This document shows positions 39,659 through 48,628 of a stretch of 64,000 bases of DNA, in pieces. Position 1 is the first letter of the stretch. Each line of letters begins with the position of its first letter. The stretch is from Porticoccaceae bacterium (lineage in GTDB: Bacteria > Pseudomonadota > Gammaproteobacteria > Pseudomonadales > Porticoccaceae), in contig JAQXBF010000015.1 in assembly GCA_029252555.1 (NCBI GenBank), forward strand, positions 1 to 64,000. The letters are read 5' to 3'. The notes under the pieces are model-generated. The model worked only from the letters and a program-made list of their open reading frames with translations, was not told where the DNA came from and did no database searches. A program made the position numbers and the translations under genes.

Positions 39659-40237
39659 ATGAGTAAGAGTACAAAAAAAATTATATCCAGCCTGAAAAAC
39701 CACTTCCTTTTGGCTATGCCCGGCCTCAATGACCCGAACTTTGCCCAGTCTGTTGTCTATATCTGCGAGCACAGCGTCGATGGAGCCATGGGGCTAATTA
39801 TCAATCATCAGCTTGATATACCGGCCAAAGCTATCTTTGACCAGCTGGATTTGGATTATCATGATCAGCATGGTAATTCATTGATATTTGACGGTGGACC
39901 AGTGCAGCGTGACCGCGGTTTTATCCTGCATAAGACTGGCGAGCAGCAATGGGAGTCGACCGTCGCTATTGCCGAAGATATCAGCCTTACTGCATCGAAA
40001 GATATTCTTAGTGATATTGCCGTTGGCAATGGCCCTGAAGACGCTCTTATTACTCTGGGTTATTCGAGCTGGGAAGCAGGGCAATTAGAAGATGAGCTCA
40101 AACAGAATGCCTGGTTAACCATACCTGCAGATTCAGCGATTATTTTTGATACTGTCTGCGACAAGCGTGCAGGAGCGGCAGCCTCTTCTATAGGGCTGGA
40201 TCTCAATATGCTATCTACGGATGTTGGCCATGCCTGA
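39659..40237 (+). CDS. yqgE: YqgE/AlgH family protein
   Basis: About 192 residues of DUF179. HFLLAMPGLNDPNFAQSVVY, CEHSVDGAMGLIINHQLDI, FDGGPVQRDRGFILH and ALITLGYSSWEAGQLEDEL are the family blocks. Role not firmly known; conserved with ruvX. The ATG at 39659 begins the conserved part; an upstream TTG at 39623 would run into tonB3 remnants. Overlaps ruvX by eight bases. Confidence 0.93.
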   Translation: MSKSTKKIISSLKNHFLLAMPGLNDPNFAQSVVYICEHSVDGAMGLIINHQLDIPAKAIFDQLDLDYHDQHGNSLIFDGGPVQRDRGFILHKTGEQQWESTVAIAEDISLTASKDILSDIAVGNGPEDALITLGYSSWEAGQLEDELKQNAWLTIPADSAIIFDTVCDKRAGAAASSIGLDLNMLSTDVGHA

Positions 40238-40691
40238 ATCCCACAGCCACAAAGCCCTATTGTGTTTTGACTTTGGGTTAAAACAAATCGGCGTAGCCAA
40301 CGGCCAAACATTGACCGGCATAGCCAATGGTTTAACTATTATTAAAGCCTCAGATGGTGCCCCCGACTGGGCACAGGTAAGCAATGTTATTGATGAGTGG
40401 AGGCCCAACCTGCTGCTGGTAGGTTTACCCCTTAATATGAATGGCTCAGAGAGTGAACTTAGTCAGCGAGCACGACGCTTCGCCCGCAGGCTTCAGGGCC
40501 GCTACAGTATAGAGGTGCAAATGGTTGATGAGCGGCTTACCAGCCGTGAGGCTAAATCTGTGCTCCATGAAGAACAGCACAGTAGCGGACGCAAAGGCAA
40601 AGTGTCAGATTTAACAAAAATTGATCATCTGGCAGCAGCGCTAATTTTACAGAGTTGGCTTGACAGCCCCGAATTAGGTGAAGAGCCTTAG
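40230..40691 (+). CDS. ruvX: RuvX/YqgF RNase H-fold nuclease
   Basis: 153 residues. LCFDFGLKQIGVANGQ (first metal Asp), LLLVGLPLNMNGSES, MVDERLTSREAKSVL and KIDHLAAALILQSWL (C-terminal Asp) match the family, implicated in 16S rRNA 5' maturation and Holliday-junction-like processing. The ATG at 40230 lies within the yqgE stop region (ATGCCTGA), so the two are coupled. The pyrR-pyrB-pyrC genes that follow in Pseudomonas are missing. Confidence 0.93.
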   Translation: MPESHSHKALLCFDFGLKQIGVANGQTLTGIANGLTIIKASDGAPDWAQVSNVIDEWRPNLLLVGLPLNMNGSESELSQRARRFARRLQGRYSIEVQMVDERLTSREAKSVLHEEQHSSGRKGKVSDLTKIDHLAAALILQSWLDSPELGEEP

Positions 40692-40732
40692 CTACCAGCT
40701 CAGCTTGCCTCTCGAATCGCCCTCGCTGGTTA

Positions 40733-41017
40733 AACTGTTGCGGAACCGCGATTTTATTTAAAACCATTGACTCTGAAACGAGTGATACCTGGCACATCGG
40801 AGGAAAATGCTGTCCCCAGAAACTCCTCATAGTCCCTTCTCTGCTTGTCATTCATTATTTCGTGGATCAAACTATAGACCTGCCGGGGTTCCATAGGTGG
40901 CAGATTTATAGGGCGCACATCGCCGTAGGTTTTAATAATCGGGGGCAGGCCGGCAGAAATATGTAAGCCCGACGCGCCTTCTTTTGCACTAAGCGCTAAT
41001 AACTCGGTGATATCCCT
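40733..41017 (-). pseudogene. pilT: 5' stub of the twitching motility ATPase gene pilT
   Basis: Reading the reverse strand, 86 uninterrupted codons match the PilT N-terminus: DITELLALSAKEGASGLHIS, then AGLPPIIKTYGDVRPINLPP, then MNDKQRRDYEEFL and VPGITRFRVNGF. AGG (41015-41017) stands where the ATG start should be. TAA (40754-40756) replaces the Gln codon expected before NRG. NRGSATV follows, then a second TAA at 40730-40732, and the homology stops at the ruvX boundary. The ATPase domain is absent. The position, divergent from yggS, is the normal pilT place. The 404 bases between ruvX and yggS hold nothing else. Confidence 0.85.
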
Positions 41018-41095
41018 TGCTGCAACTCGCTTGTCCCATTAAGACTAATGCTGCTCGGTGAGCGAGGCTCGAACTAGGGTAGACGATTTAACACT

Positions 41096-41788
41096 ATGCC
41101 AAACATTGAAAAAAACATTACCTCCGTAGAGAGGCGTCTGCAACAGGCTGCCCGTGAAGCAGACCGCAATCCTGATGATATATTGCTACTGGCCGTCAGT
41201 AAGACACAAACTAGTGCACAGGTGCGTTTAGCTATAGATGCCGGACTTGGTAGTTTTGGCGAGAACTATTTGGAGGAAGCCATCAGAAAGATAGAGCAAT
41301 TAAAGGGCCGCTCCATAAACTGGCATTTTATTGGCTCATTGCAATCGAATAAAACGAAGCAAGCCGCCGAAAACTTTTCCTGGGTGCATACAGTGGACCG
41401 CTTAAAGATCGCAAAGCGCCTCAGCGACCAGCGGCCCACTCAGTTGGGCCCACTCAATATCTGCCTGCAAATCAATATTGATGATGAGCCAAGCAAATCT
41501 GGATTTAGCCCACAGGAGGCGCTTGAGGCCGCGGTGAGTATTGCCACAATGCCCAACCTCAGATTGCGTGGGCTAATGGCAATTCCCAAGCCAAGCGCCA
41601 GTAAGGCCGAGCAACGGCAACCCTTTGCCCAGCTACGAGCGCTGCAAGACCAGATTAATGGGATGCTAGACAATTCTCAGAAACTGGATACTCTTTCTAT
41701 GGGGATGTCCGGTGATTTAGAGCCTGCTATCCATGAGGGCGCAACCATCGTTAGAGTGGGCACGGATATTTTTGGCCCAAGGCATTAA
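41096..41788 (+). CDS. yggS: YggS/PLPBP family pyridoxal-phosphate homeostasis protein
   Basis: 230 residues, a single-domain alanine-racemase-like barrel. LLAVSKTQTSAQVRLAID carries the PLP lysine; FGENYLEEA, WHFIGSLQSNKTK, GLMAIPKP and LSMGMSGDLEPAI are diagnostic. It buffers PLP supply. yggS-proC-yggT is a common order and is kept here with 11 bases to proC. Confidence 0.95.
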   Translation: MPNIEKNITSVERRLQQAAREADRNPDDILLLAVSKTQTSAQVRLAIDAGLGSFGENYLEEAIRKIEQLKGRSINWHFIGSLQSNKTKQAAENFSWVHTVDRLKIAKRLSDQRPTQLGPLNICLQINIDDEPSKSGFSPQEALEAAVSIATMPNLRLRGLMAIPKPSASKAEQRQPFAQLRALQDQINGMLDNSQKLDTLSMGMSGDLEPAIHEGATIVRVGTDIFGPRH

Positions 41789-41799
41789 TAAAGAGACAA

Positions 41800-42630
41800 G
41801 TGAGTAAACAGATAATGAGTTCAATCGCATTTATCGGTGGCGGCAATATGGCCTCCTGTATTATCGGCGGCATGGTCAGTAATGGCTTCGTCCCTGAACA
41901 GATAATGGTGGGCACTCCTGGTGAGAGCGCCAGACAGCAACTATCTGAGACCTTTGGTGTCACAACAATGGCCGACAATCATACGGCGGTTAGCAATGCC
42001 GCCATCGTGGTGCTGGCGGTAAAGCCCAAAATAATGCGCGAAGTGGTTGAAGATTTAGTGCCGGCCCTAGCCCATAAACCCATTATCATTTCAGTGGCGG
42101 CGGGCATTCCTGTCTCTGCCCTCAATAGCTGGCTGGGCGCGCAGATGCCAGTGGTTCGCGCTATGCCCAACACCCCCTCGATGGTTCAGTCTGGTGCAAC
42201 CGGGTTATTTACACAGAGCAGTCTGGCCACAGAGCAGCGAGCTTTAGTAGATAAAATATTTCAGGCTATTGGCTACAGTTGCTGGGTAGATCAGGAAGCA
42301 TTAATTGACGCGGTTATTGCTGTCTCAGGCAGCGGGCCTGCCTATTTCTTTTTGGTATTAGAGGCCATGCAAAAGGTCGCTCAAGAACTGGGCCTGCCCC
42401 AAACAACTGCTCAACAGTTGAGCCTGCATACGGCCTTAGGTGCCTCCCGTATGGCAATCGAATCTGGCATTAGCGCAGCAGAACTGCGGGATCAGGTAAC
42501 CTCCCCCGGCGGCACAACCCAAGCTGCTATTAAAAGTTTCCAACAGCACGGGCTGGAAGATATTTTCCGCAGTGCTATGACCAGTGCCGTTGAGCGCGCC
42601 GAAGAAATGTCCAAGGATTTCTCCTCATGA
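41800..42630 (+). CDS. proC: pyrroline-5-carboxylate reductase
   Basis: 276 residues, the last step of proline synthesis. NAD(P)-binding IAFIGGGNMASCIIGGM, VLAVKPKIM, RAMPNTPSMVQSGATG and AVSGSGPAYFFLVLEAM plus the C-terminal DQVTSPGGTTQAAI. GTG at 41800 with AAGAG upstream is taken as the start; ATG at 41815 is an alternative. Overlaps yggT by four bases. Confidence 0.96.
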   Translation: MSKQIMSSIAFIGGGNMASCIIGGMVSNGFVPEQIMVGTPGESARQQLSETFGVTTMADNHTAVSNAAIVVLAVKPKIMREVVEDLVPALAHKPIIISVAAGIPVSALNSWLGAQMPVVRAMPNTPSMVQSGATGLFTQSSLATEQRALVDKIFQAIGYSCWVDQEALIDAVIAVSGSGPAYFFLVLEAMQKVAQELGLPQTTAQQLSLHTALGASRMAIESGISAAELRDQVTSPGGTTQAAIKSFQQHGLEDIFRSAMTSAVERAEEMSKDFSS

Positions 42631-43190
42631 ACGAAACCGTTATTTTTATTCTCAGATCAGTCATTGATATCTATGCTTCGTTGCTACTGATCCGCCTGTT
42701 ATTGCAGCTTGTGCAGGCCAATTTCTATAACCCAATATGCCAGACATTATTTAAAGTCTGCGCCCCCCTGGTTGAGCCGCTCAATAAGATACTCCCCACC
42801 ATTGGCACCTTTAATATGGCCGCGCTGGTTGCAGCCATATTGGTTAAGTGGTCTTTTTATCTGCTGATGATGGCTTTTGGGGCCGTGGCTATGTCAGATA
42901 TTCTGGTCTATTTGGCGGTTGCCGGGTTTGAACTGCTGAGAACCCTGATTGAAATTTATTTTTGGGGCATTTTTATTCTGGTGATCTCCAGCTGGGTTGG
43001 CACCACAAAGCACCCGACGGTAGCTTTGGTCTCTCAGGTTGTCGACCCTTATATGAGACCATTTAGAAATTTGATTCCGCCGATTGGCATGATTGATATC
43101 TCACCGATGGCAGCGATTTTTACCCTGATGATAATTCGGGCAAAGGTTTTACCCATGCTGGGTGGGCTGATAATACCTTTTCTAAGTTAA
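42627..43190 (+). CDS. yggT: YggT family membrane protein
   Basis: 187 residues with two copies of the YGGT unit, about four membrane helices (roughly residues 7-27, 60-85, 95-125 and 160-182). LLIRLLLQLVQANFYNPI and the later SSWVGTTKHPTVALVSQVVD mark the two repeats. Role unclear; relatives affect osmotic tolerance and cell-surface or plastid architecture. Coupled to proC by ATGA. Convergent with the aldo/keto reductase. Confidence 0.92.
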   Translation: MNETVIFILRSVIDIYASLLLIRLLLQLVQANFYNPICQTLFKVCAPLVEPLNKILPTIGTFNMAALVAAILVKWSFYLLMMAFGAVAMSDILVYLAVAGFELLRTLIEIYFWGIFILVISSWVGTTKHPTVALVSQVVDPYMRPFRNLIPPIGMIDISPMAAIFTLMIIRAKVLPMLGGLIIPFLS

Positions 43191-43272
43191 CTCTAAAGCT
43201 GGCTGCGGTCGCCGCCAGAGGGGTTTAACTCCCATAGCGGCTTCCGGAGGCTAGTGCTGTTTATAGTTCCTA

Positions 43273-44319
43273 CTAAGGGGCAGGATCCGGATACTGGTTG
43301 TGAACGGCTTCAATTTCTGCGCGCAATTCCTTCGACAGCTCAATGTCACCCGCGTCAATATTCTCACGAAGTTGCTCCATAGTAGTTGCGCCGATCAGGC
43401 AGCTAGTAACAAAAGGCTGCTGACAGACAAAAGCCAATGACATCTGCGCTAGGGTCATGCCATGTTTCTCTGCGATCTTGTTATAGGCGATGGTTGCCGC
43501 TTCTGACTGGGGGCTGTCATAGCGCGCAAAACGTTCGAACAACTCTAACCTTGAGCCAGTAGGCTTTTTGCCGTCAAGGTATTTGCCGCTGAGTACACCA
43601 AATGCCATAGGTGAATAGGCCAACAGACCCACCTCTTCGCGAATAGCCATTTCCGCTAATCCAGTTTCAAATTGGCGGCTCAGCAGGTTATACACATTCT
43701 GAATACTCACCACTTTGGCCATTCCGCGCTCTGACGCCAGACGCCGATACTCCATCACACCCCAGGGGGTTTCGTTGGATAGGCCCACATGCTTGACCAA
43801 ACCCTCATCCACCAGCTCGGACAGGGCATCCAAGGTTTCCTCAATCTCGATGCCATCGCCTTTGGGATAGTGGACATAGCCGCGCATTCCAAAATAGTTG
43901 GTCGCGCGCTCAGGCCAGTGCACCTGATACAGGTCTACATAGTCGGTTTTCAAGTTCTCAAGGGAGCCTTCGATGGCGCGGCGGATATGATCACGGCTTA
44001 AGCGTGGCCCTCCTCTAATATGCTCCCAGTCGGGCCTGGTGTCTGCACGACCAGCAACTTTGGTGGCCAACGTTACTTCAGAGCGCTTGCCAGACTGGGA
44101 GAACCATTCGCCTATACAGCGCTCAGTGGCCCCCACAGTCTCTGGCCTGGGTGGTACTGGATACATCTCTGCCGCATCAAAGAAATTAACGCCTCGAGAT
44201 AGCGCGTAATCCATCTGTTCACAGGCCTGCTCCAGATTATTTTGCTCGCCCCAGGTCATGGTGCCCAGGCCAATAACCGGAACATCGATATCAGTACCAC
44301 CTAATTTTCTGTATTGCAT
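43273..44319 (-). CDS. tas: aldo/keto reductase, Tas type
   Basis: About 348 residues, an NADP(H)-dependent TIM-barrel reductase. MQYRKLGGTDIDVPVIGLGT at the start, NFFDAAEMYPVPPRPE (catalytic Asp, Tyr), TLATKVAG (Lys), YVDLYQVHWPER (His) and VGLSNETPWGVMEY follow the Tas pattern. The ATG at 44319 has GAGGAGAGGGA just upstream, far better than the longer ORF start at 44376. Physiological substrate unknown. Confidence 0.9.
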   Translation of the reverse strand: MQYRKLGGTDIDVPVIGLGTMTWGEQNNLEQACEQMDYALSRGVNFFDAAEMYPVPPRPETVGATERCIGEWFSQSGKRSEVTLATKVAGRADTRPDWEHIRGGPRLSRDHIRRAIEGSLENLKTDYVDLYQVHWPERATNYFGMRGYVHYPKGDGIEIEETLDALSELVDEGLVKHVGLSNETPWGVMEYRRLASERGMAKVVSIQNVYNLLSRQFETGLAEMAIREEVGLLAYSPMAFGVLSGKYLDGKKPTGSRLELFERFARYDSPQSEAATIAYNKIAEKHGMTLAQMSLAFVCQQPFVTSCLIGATTMEQLRENIDAGDIELSKELRAEIEAVHNQYPDPAP

Positions 44320-44426
44320 TTCCCTCTCCTCAATAATGTCAGGGCCAGCCTCTTCGGGTAGTGCCCGTTGCCCCACCTTTTATTTTTGTTTGGTTAGTCT
44401 AACTCCAAAGCCCCAGTGCCAGTTAA

Positions 44427-44448
44427 CTGACTATGAACTATCAGTCAG
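44427..44448. other. inverted repeat upstream of metX
   Basis: CTGACT and AGTCAG are separated by ten bases and followed by eight A. It lies about 80 bases before the metX ATG, between the divergent tas and metX genes. The A run follows rather than a T run, so it does not terminate plus-strand transcription. It could be an operator. Confidence 0.3.
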
Positions 44449-44527
44449 AAAAAAAACCAGCATCATTATGTTGCGTTAGCCTCGGCGCACTCTTAGACTT
44501 GAAGCATACCAGTTACCTGACCCAATT

Positions 44528-45691
44528 ATGTTGCCCGACAGCCCCAACGATCACTCCATCGGCCTAGTCTCTACCCAATATGTGCATATTGAGCAACCAC
44601 TCAAACTCGCCTGCGGCTTGGTGCTCAAGAGCCATGATTTAGTCTATGAGACCTATGGTGAGCTAAATGGCGAGCGCAGCAATGGGGTTCTTCTATGCCA
44701 CGCCCTAAGTGGCGACCACCATGCGGCTGGGTTTCATGAGGGCGATAGCAGGCCCGGCTGGTGGGAGCACTATGTGGGCCCCGGCAAACCCATAGATACA
44801 GATAAATTTTTTGTTGTGAGCCTAAACAATATCGGCAGCTGCTTTGGCAGCACTGGCCCAGCGTCAATCAACCCTGACACCGGCGAGGTTTGGGGAGCAG
44901 ATTTTCCCTCTTTGCGGGCACGGGACTGGGTAGAGTCTCAGAAGTTATTGATGAAGTATCTTGGCATTGAATGCTGGGCTGCCGTTATCGGTGGCAGCCT
45001 CGGTGGTATGCAAGCGATGCGCTGGTCACTAGAGCATCCGGATAAGTTATTAAATGCTGTAGTTATTGCTTCATCAATGAAACTGACTGCACAAAATATT
45101 GCCTTCAATGAGATAGCTCGGCGCGCCATTAAATCGGATTCGGATTTCTGTGATGGCCATTATCTAACGCAAAATAAAGCGCCTCTGCGCGGGCTCGCCC
45201 TGGCCCGCATGATTGGCCATGTCACCTATCTATCAGATGAATTAATGGGGCAAAAGTTTGGTCGCCAGTTACGGATAGGCGACTTGGTAGACAGGAACAC
45301 CGACCCAATAGAGTTTCAGGTAGAGAGCTATCTGAATTACCAGGGGGATAAGTTTTCCGATACCTTTGATGCCAACTCCTATATCTTAATCACCAAGATG
45401 CTGGATTATTTTGACCTGTCTCGGGAGTATGAAAATAACCCGGTTAAGGCATTTAGCCATGCCAAATGTAACTTTCTGGTGGTGTCTTTTAGCAGTGACT
45501 GGCGCTTTGCTCCCGAGCGATCCCGAGAGATCACTGATGCATTATTGGCCGCCGGTAAATCTGTGTCCTATGTCGAAATAGAATCGGACAAGGGCCATGA
45601 CGCATTTTTACTGCCCAATGAACGCTACCAAAATGCCTTAGATGGCTATCTAAGCCATGTGGCCCAAGGCCTAAAAGGCGGTGCAAAATGA
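44528..45691 (+). CDS. metX: homoserine O-acyltransferase (MetX)
   Basis: 387 residues of the alpha/beta hydrolase fold. LVYETYGELNGERSNGVLLC, the nucleophile elbow GGSLGGMQAMRW (Ser), NNIGSCFGSTGP and the catalytic ESDKGHDAFLLP (His) match MetX. It activates homoserine for methionine synthesis. Proteobacterial MetX proteins may use succinyl-CoA rather than acetyl-CoA; this cannot be decided by eye. Four-base overlap with metW. Confidence 0.94.
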   Translation: MLPDSPNDHSIGLVSTQYVHIEQPLKLACGLVLKSHDLVYETYGELNGERSNGVLLCHALSGDHHAAGFHEGDSRPGWWEHYVGPGKPIDTDKFFVVSLNNIGSCFGSTGPASINPDTGEVWGADFPSLRARDWVESQKLLMKYLGIECWAAVIGGSLGGMQAMRWSLEHPDKLLNAVVIASSMKLTAQNIAFNEIARRAIKSDSDFCDGHYLTQNKAPLRGLALARMIGHVTYLSDELMGQKFGRQLRIGDLVDRNTDPIEFQVESYLNYQGDKFSDTFDANSYILITKMLDYFDLSREYENNPVKAFSHAKCNFLVVSFSSDWRFAPERSREITDALLAAGKSVSYVEIESDKGHDAFLLPNERYQNALDGYLSHVAQGLKGGAK

Positions 45692-46278
45692 GCCAGAACT
45701 ATAGCTTTATCAGCGATTGGATTGCCCCTGGCTCAAGAGTGCTAGATTTAGGCTGTGGTGACGGCGCATTACTGCAAAGCCTGCAACAGCAGCATAATAT
45801 TTTGGGTTATGGGTTAGAGATTGACCCCGACTCCATTAACCAATGTATTGCCAATGGCATCAATGTGATTGAGCAAGACGTCAACAAAGGCCTTACTAAC
45901 TTCTCAGATGGCAGCTTTGATGCGGTAGTAATGACCCAAGCTCTTCAAGCCATGCGCTACCCCCATCTTGTATTGGATGAGATGCTGAGAATCGGCCGTG
46001 AATGTATTATCACTTTCCCGAACTTTGGCTACTGGCGCACCAGAGCCTATCTGAATTTTCGTGGTCGTATGCCGGTGACCAAACAGCTGGCCTATCAATG
46101 GTATGACACACCCAATATTCACTTTTTTACCTATGCCGATTTCGAGGCCCTGTGCCTTGAACGCAGTATTAATGTTTTGCATCGCCAATGTATTGCTGAA
46201 CATTTTCCCGATACACAACTCAAAAACCTATGGCCTAATTTATTTACTCAGACTGCCGTCTATCATTTAAGTCGATAG
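45688..46278 (+). CDS. metW: methionine biosynthesis protein MetW
   Basis: 196 residues, a methyltransferase fold. VLDLGCGDGALLQSLQQ is the SAM loop, followed by GLEIDPDSINQCIANG, VMTQALQAMRYP, TFPNFGYWRTRAYLNFRGRM and the downstream YDTPNIHFFTYADFE. MetW partners MetX in several proteobacteria and is thought to stimulate it. Overlaps metX as ATGA. Confidence 0.95.
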   Translation: MSQNYSFISDWIAPGSRVLDLGCGDGALLQSLQQQHNILGYGLEIDPDSINQCIANGINVIEQDVNKGLTNFSDGSFDAVVMTQALQAMRYPHLVLDEMLRIGRECIITFPNFGYWRTRAYLNFRGRMPVTKQLAYQWYDTPNIHFFTYADFEALCLERSINVLHRQCIAEHFPDTQLKNLWPNLFTQTAVYHLSR

Positions 46279-46312
46279 CAGGCCCGCGGCTATCAACAAG
46301 AGGTTATAGCTT

Positions 46313-46753
46313 ATGAAAACATTAATACTCGCAATCTGTCTTATGGCCACCGGCCTAAGCCACGGAGTCGACCAACGACTCTACAAACAACACGGCGACT
46401 ACAAAGTGTTTTACAGTGCGTTCAATAGCTCTTTTATCGCCCCAGATATTGCGGTGGCTAATAATATTGTACGCGGCAAAGATAAGGGCCTAGTAAATAT
46501 TGCTGTGGCCAAACAATTAGGCATAGGCTTGCCTACAGTGGTCACTGGCACAGTGTCGAATATTTTGCAGCAGAGCCAAACACTGGAATTTGTCGCGGTG
46601 CGTGAACAGGATACCGTTTACTATTTAGCTCAGTTTGAATTCGACAATGAAGATTTTTTGACCTTTAAAATTCGAGTTCTACCTGAATCAGACGGCCTAG
46701 AAACTGTGTATCCCTATGATTTTAAATTCCAGAAAAAGATGTATTTGGATTAA
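46313..46753 (+). CDS. DUF4426 family exported protein
   Basis: 146 residues. A short signal peptide (MKTLILAICLMATGLSHG) precedes a domain with YKVFYSAFNSSFIAPDIA and FKIRVLPESDGLETVYPYDF. Pseudomonas has a DUF4426 gene in the same place between metW and rdgB, which supports the call. Function unknown; probably periplasmic. Confidence 0.82.
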   Translation: MKTLILAICLMATGLSHGVDQRLYKQHGDYKVFYSAFNSSFIAPDIAVANNIVRGKDKGLVNIAVAKQLGIGLPTVVTGTVSNILQQSQTLEFVAVREQDTVYYLAQFEFDNEDFLTFKIRVLPESDGLETVYPYDFKFQKKMYLD

Positions 46754-46799
46754 CATCCAATAGAAAATACCCCAAGCCTTTAATATCGGGAATAAACCA

Positions 46800-47402
46800 T
46801 TGAGCAGTGATAATAAGCTGGTGCTGGCTAGTGCCAATCCAGGCAAGATCAAAGAACTTCAGCAGATGCTAGATAGCTTGGGCATTCAAGTTATTCCACA
46901 GACTGAACTGGATATTCCGGATATCGAAGAGACCGGCCTTAGCTTTGTCGAAAATAGTATTCTCAAAGCCCGCAATGCCACCGCTCTCTCTGGCCTGCCT
47001 GCTATCGCCGATGATTCTGGCTTGGAGGTGGACTATCTTAAAGGTGCTCCGGGCATTTATTCGGCGCGCTTTGCGGGGGCAGATGCAACCGATGCCAGTA
47101 ATCGAAACAAGCTTTTAGAACTACTGGCAGCTGTTCCCACCGGGCAGCGCACCGCCCGTTATCAAACTGTGCTGGCGTATATGCGCCATGCCAATGACTC
47201 CACTCCGATTATCTGTCAGGGCAGCTGGGAAGGCTCCATTGCCACCGATGAAAAAGGCGATGGCGGTTTTGGTTATGACCCGCTCTTTATTGTGTCAGAG
47301 ACCAACTGCCGCGCAGCAGAGCTAGACAAAGAAACAAAGAACCGGTTGAGCCACCGGGGCAAGGCCATGGCCAATTTACTTCAGAAATTGCAGACTAGCT
47401 AA
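46800..47402 (+). CDS. rdgB: RdgB/HAM1 non-canonical purine NTP pyrophosphatase
   Basis: 200 residues removing ITP, dITP and XTP from nucleotide pools. LVLASANPGKIKELQQML, ETGLSFVENSILKARNA, IADDSGLEVDYLKGAPGIYS and GGFGYDPLFI, LSHRGKA are the standard motifs. Start is TTG at 46800; no ATG is available before the conserved region. hemW starts three bases after the stop. Confidence 0.95.
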   Translation: MSSDNKLVLASANPGKIKELQQMLDSLGIQVIPQTELDIPDIEETGLSFVENSILKARNATALSGLPAIADDSGLEVDYLKGAPGIYSARFAGADATDASNRNKLLELLAAVPTGQRTARYQTVLAYMRHANDSTPIICQGSWEGSIATDEKGDGGFGYDPLFIVSETNCRAAELDKETKNRLSHRGKAMANLLQKLQTS

Positions 47403-47405
47403 CGC

Positions 47406-48542
47406 GTGTTGCAACTACCGCCACTGTCACTCTATATCCATATTCCCTGGTGTGCGCGAAAATGCCCCTACTGTGATTTCAACTCCCATCAGGCAGGCAG
47501 TGAAATACCCGAACAGGCATATGTGCGCAAACTGATTGCCGACCTCCGCGCAGACCGGCATTGGGCCCAGGGCCGCAAGCTGCACTCAATCTTTTTTGGC
47601 GGCGGCACCCCCAGCCTTTTTTCTGGTGCCGCCATTGGCGAAATCTTAAATGCCGCAGAGCAGATTATTGGGTTTGAACAAGATATCGAAATTACCTTGG
47701 AAGCCAACCCCGGCACCTTTGAGCAACAGAAGTTTGCCGACTTTTATGGTGCCGGTGTTAATCGTCTATCCATAGGTGTTCAGAGTTTTGATAACAGCCA
47801 CCTTGAGCGACTGGGCAGAATTCACAACGGTGATCAGGCATTAAAAGCCATAGCAACAGCCAGAGTGGCCGGCTTTAATAATTTTAATATCGATCTGATG
47901 CATGGCCTGCCCAACCAAAGCCTTGATGAAGCCGTGACAGATATTCAGTTGGCGATGGATAACGGCGCTCAACATATCTCTTGGTATCAGCTAACCATTG
48001 AACCTAACACTGAGTTTTACTCGCGACCACCCGCGCTGCCCAATGATGATCGATTAGCCGAAATCCAGCAGGCGGGGATGTCACAGCTGCAAGACAAGAA
48101 CTTTGATCAATACGAAGTCTCTGCCTTTGCCTTAAACAGCCAAACCTCAAGACACAATATCAATTACTGGCAGTTTGGCGACTATATGGGTATTGGCGCT
48201 GGCGCCCATGGCAAGGTGACATTGCCAGAGCAAGGTTGTGTGATCCGCACCAACAAAACGCGGCAGCCAGATAAGTACTTAGCCCGCGAAGGCTCAGTGA
48301 TCGCACAAAATAAAGTGATAGCGGCAGATGAAATAGCCCTAGAGTTTATGATGAATGGGCTGCGCTTAAAACAGGGTGTTTTAGCTGAATATTTCTCTCC
48401 CCGCACAGGCCTGGATGTCTCCAATATGGAAGCGCAGATTAAAGACCTCCAACGCAAAGGCCTTATGGCGATAGGTACCGAGAGGTATGTCACTACAAAG
48501 CTGGGCTACCAATTTTTGAACACTGTGCTGCAGGGCTTTTAG
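47406..48542 (+). CDS. hemW: radical SAM protein HemW
   Basis: 378 residues. LYIHIPWCARKCPYCDFNSH carries the CxxxCxxC iron-sulfur motif, which together with the extra Cys-free HxxC-lacking start fits HemW, a heme chaperone often misannotated as HemN. FFGGGTPSLF, EANPGTFE, NRLSIGVQSF and GLPNQSLDEA follow. Start is GTG at 47406, three bases after rdgB. HemW inserts heme into respiratory enzymes. Confidence 0.93.
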   Translation: MLQLPPLSLYIHIPWCARKCPYCDFNSHQAGSEIPEQAYVRKLIADLRADRHWAQGRKLHSIFFGGGTPSLFSGAAIGEILNAAEQIIGFEQDIEITLEANPGTFEQQKFADFYGAGVNRLSIGVQSFDNSHLERLGRIHNGDQALKAIATARVAGFNNFNIDLMHGLPNQSLDEAVTDIQLAMDNGAQHISWYQLTIEPNTEFYSRPPALPNDDRLAEIQQAGMSQLQDKNFDQYEVSAFALNSQTSRHNINYWQFGDYMGIGAGAHGKVTLPEQGCVIRTNKTRQPDKYLAREGSVIAQNKVIAADEIALEFMMNGLRLKQGVLAEYFSPRTGLDVSNMEAQIKDLQRKGLMAIGTERYVTTKLGYQFLNTVLQGF

Positions 48543-48628
48543 CACTGCTCACCATCATTCACTTCAGGCTGTCGGGTTAATTTGATAAACTGTTCGGCCT
48601 CCTACATTGATCCCTGCATCCAGACAAT

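Noticed and set aside
40552-40851. 99-codon reverse ORF
   Set aside because: It is an out-of-frame reading of the pilT stub that continues antisense to ruvX; the PilT-matching frame is different.
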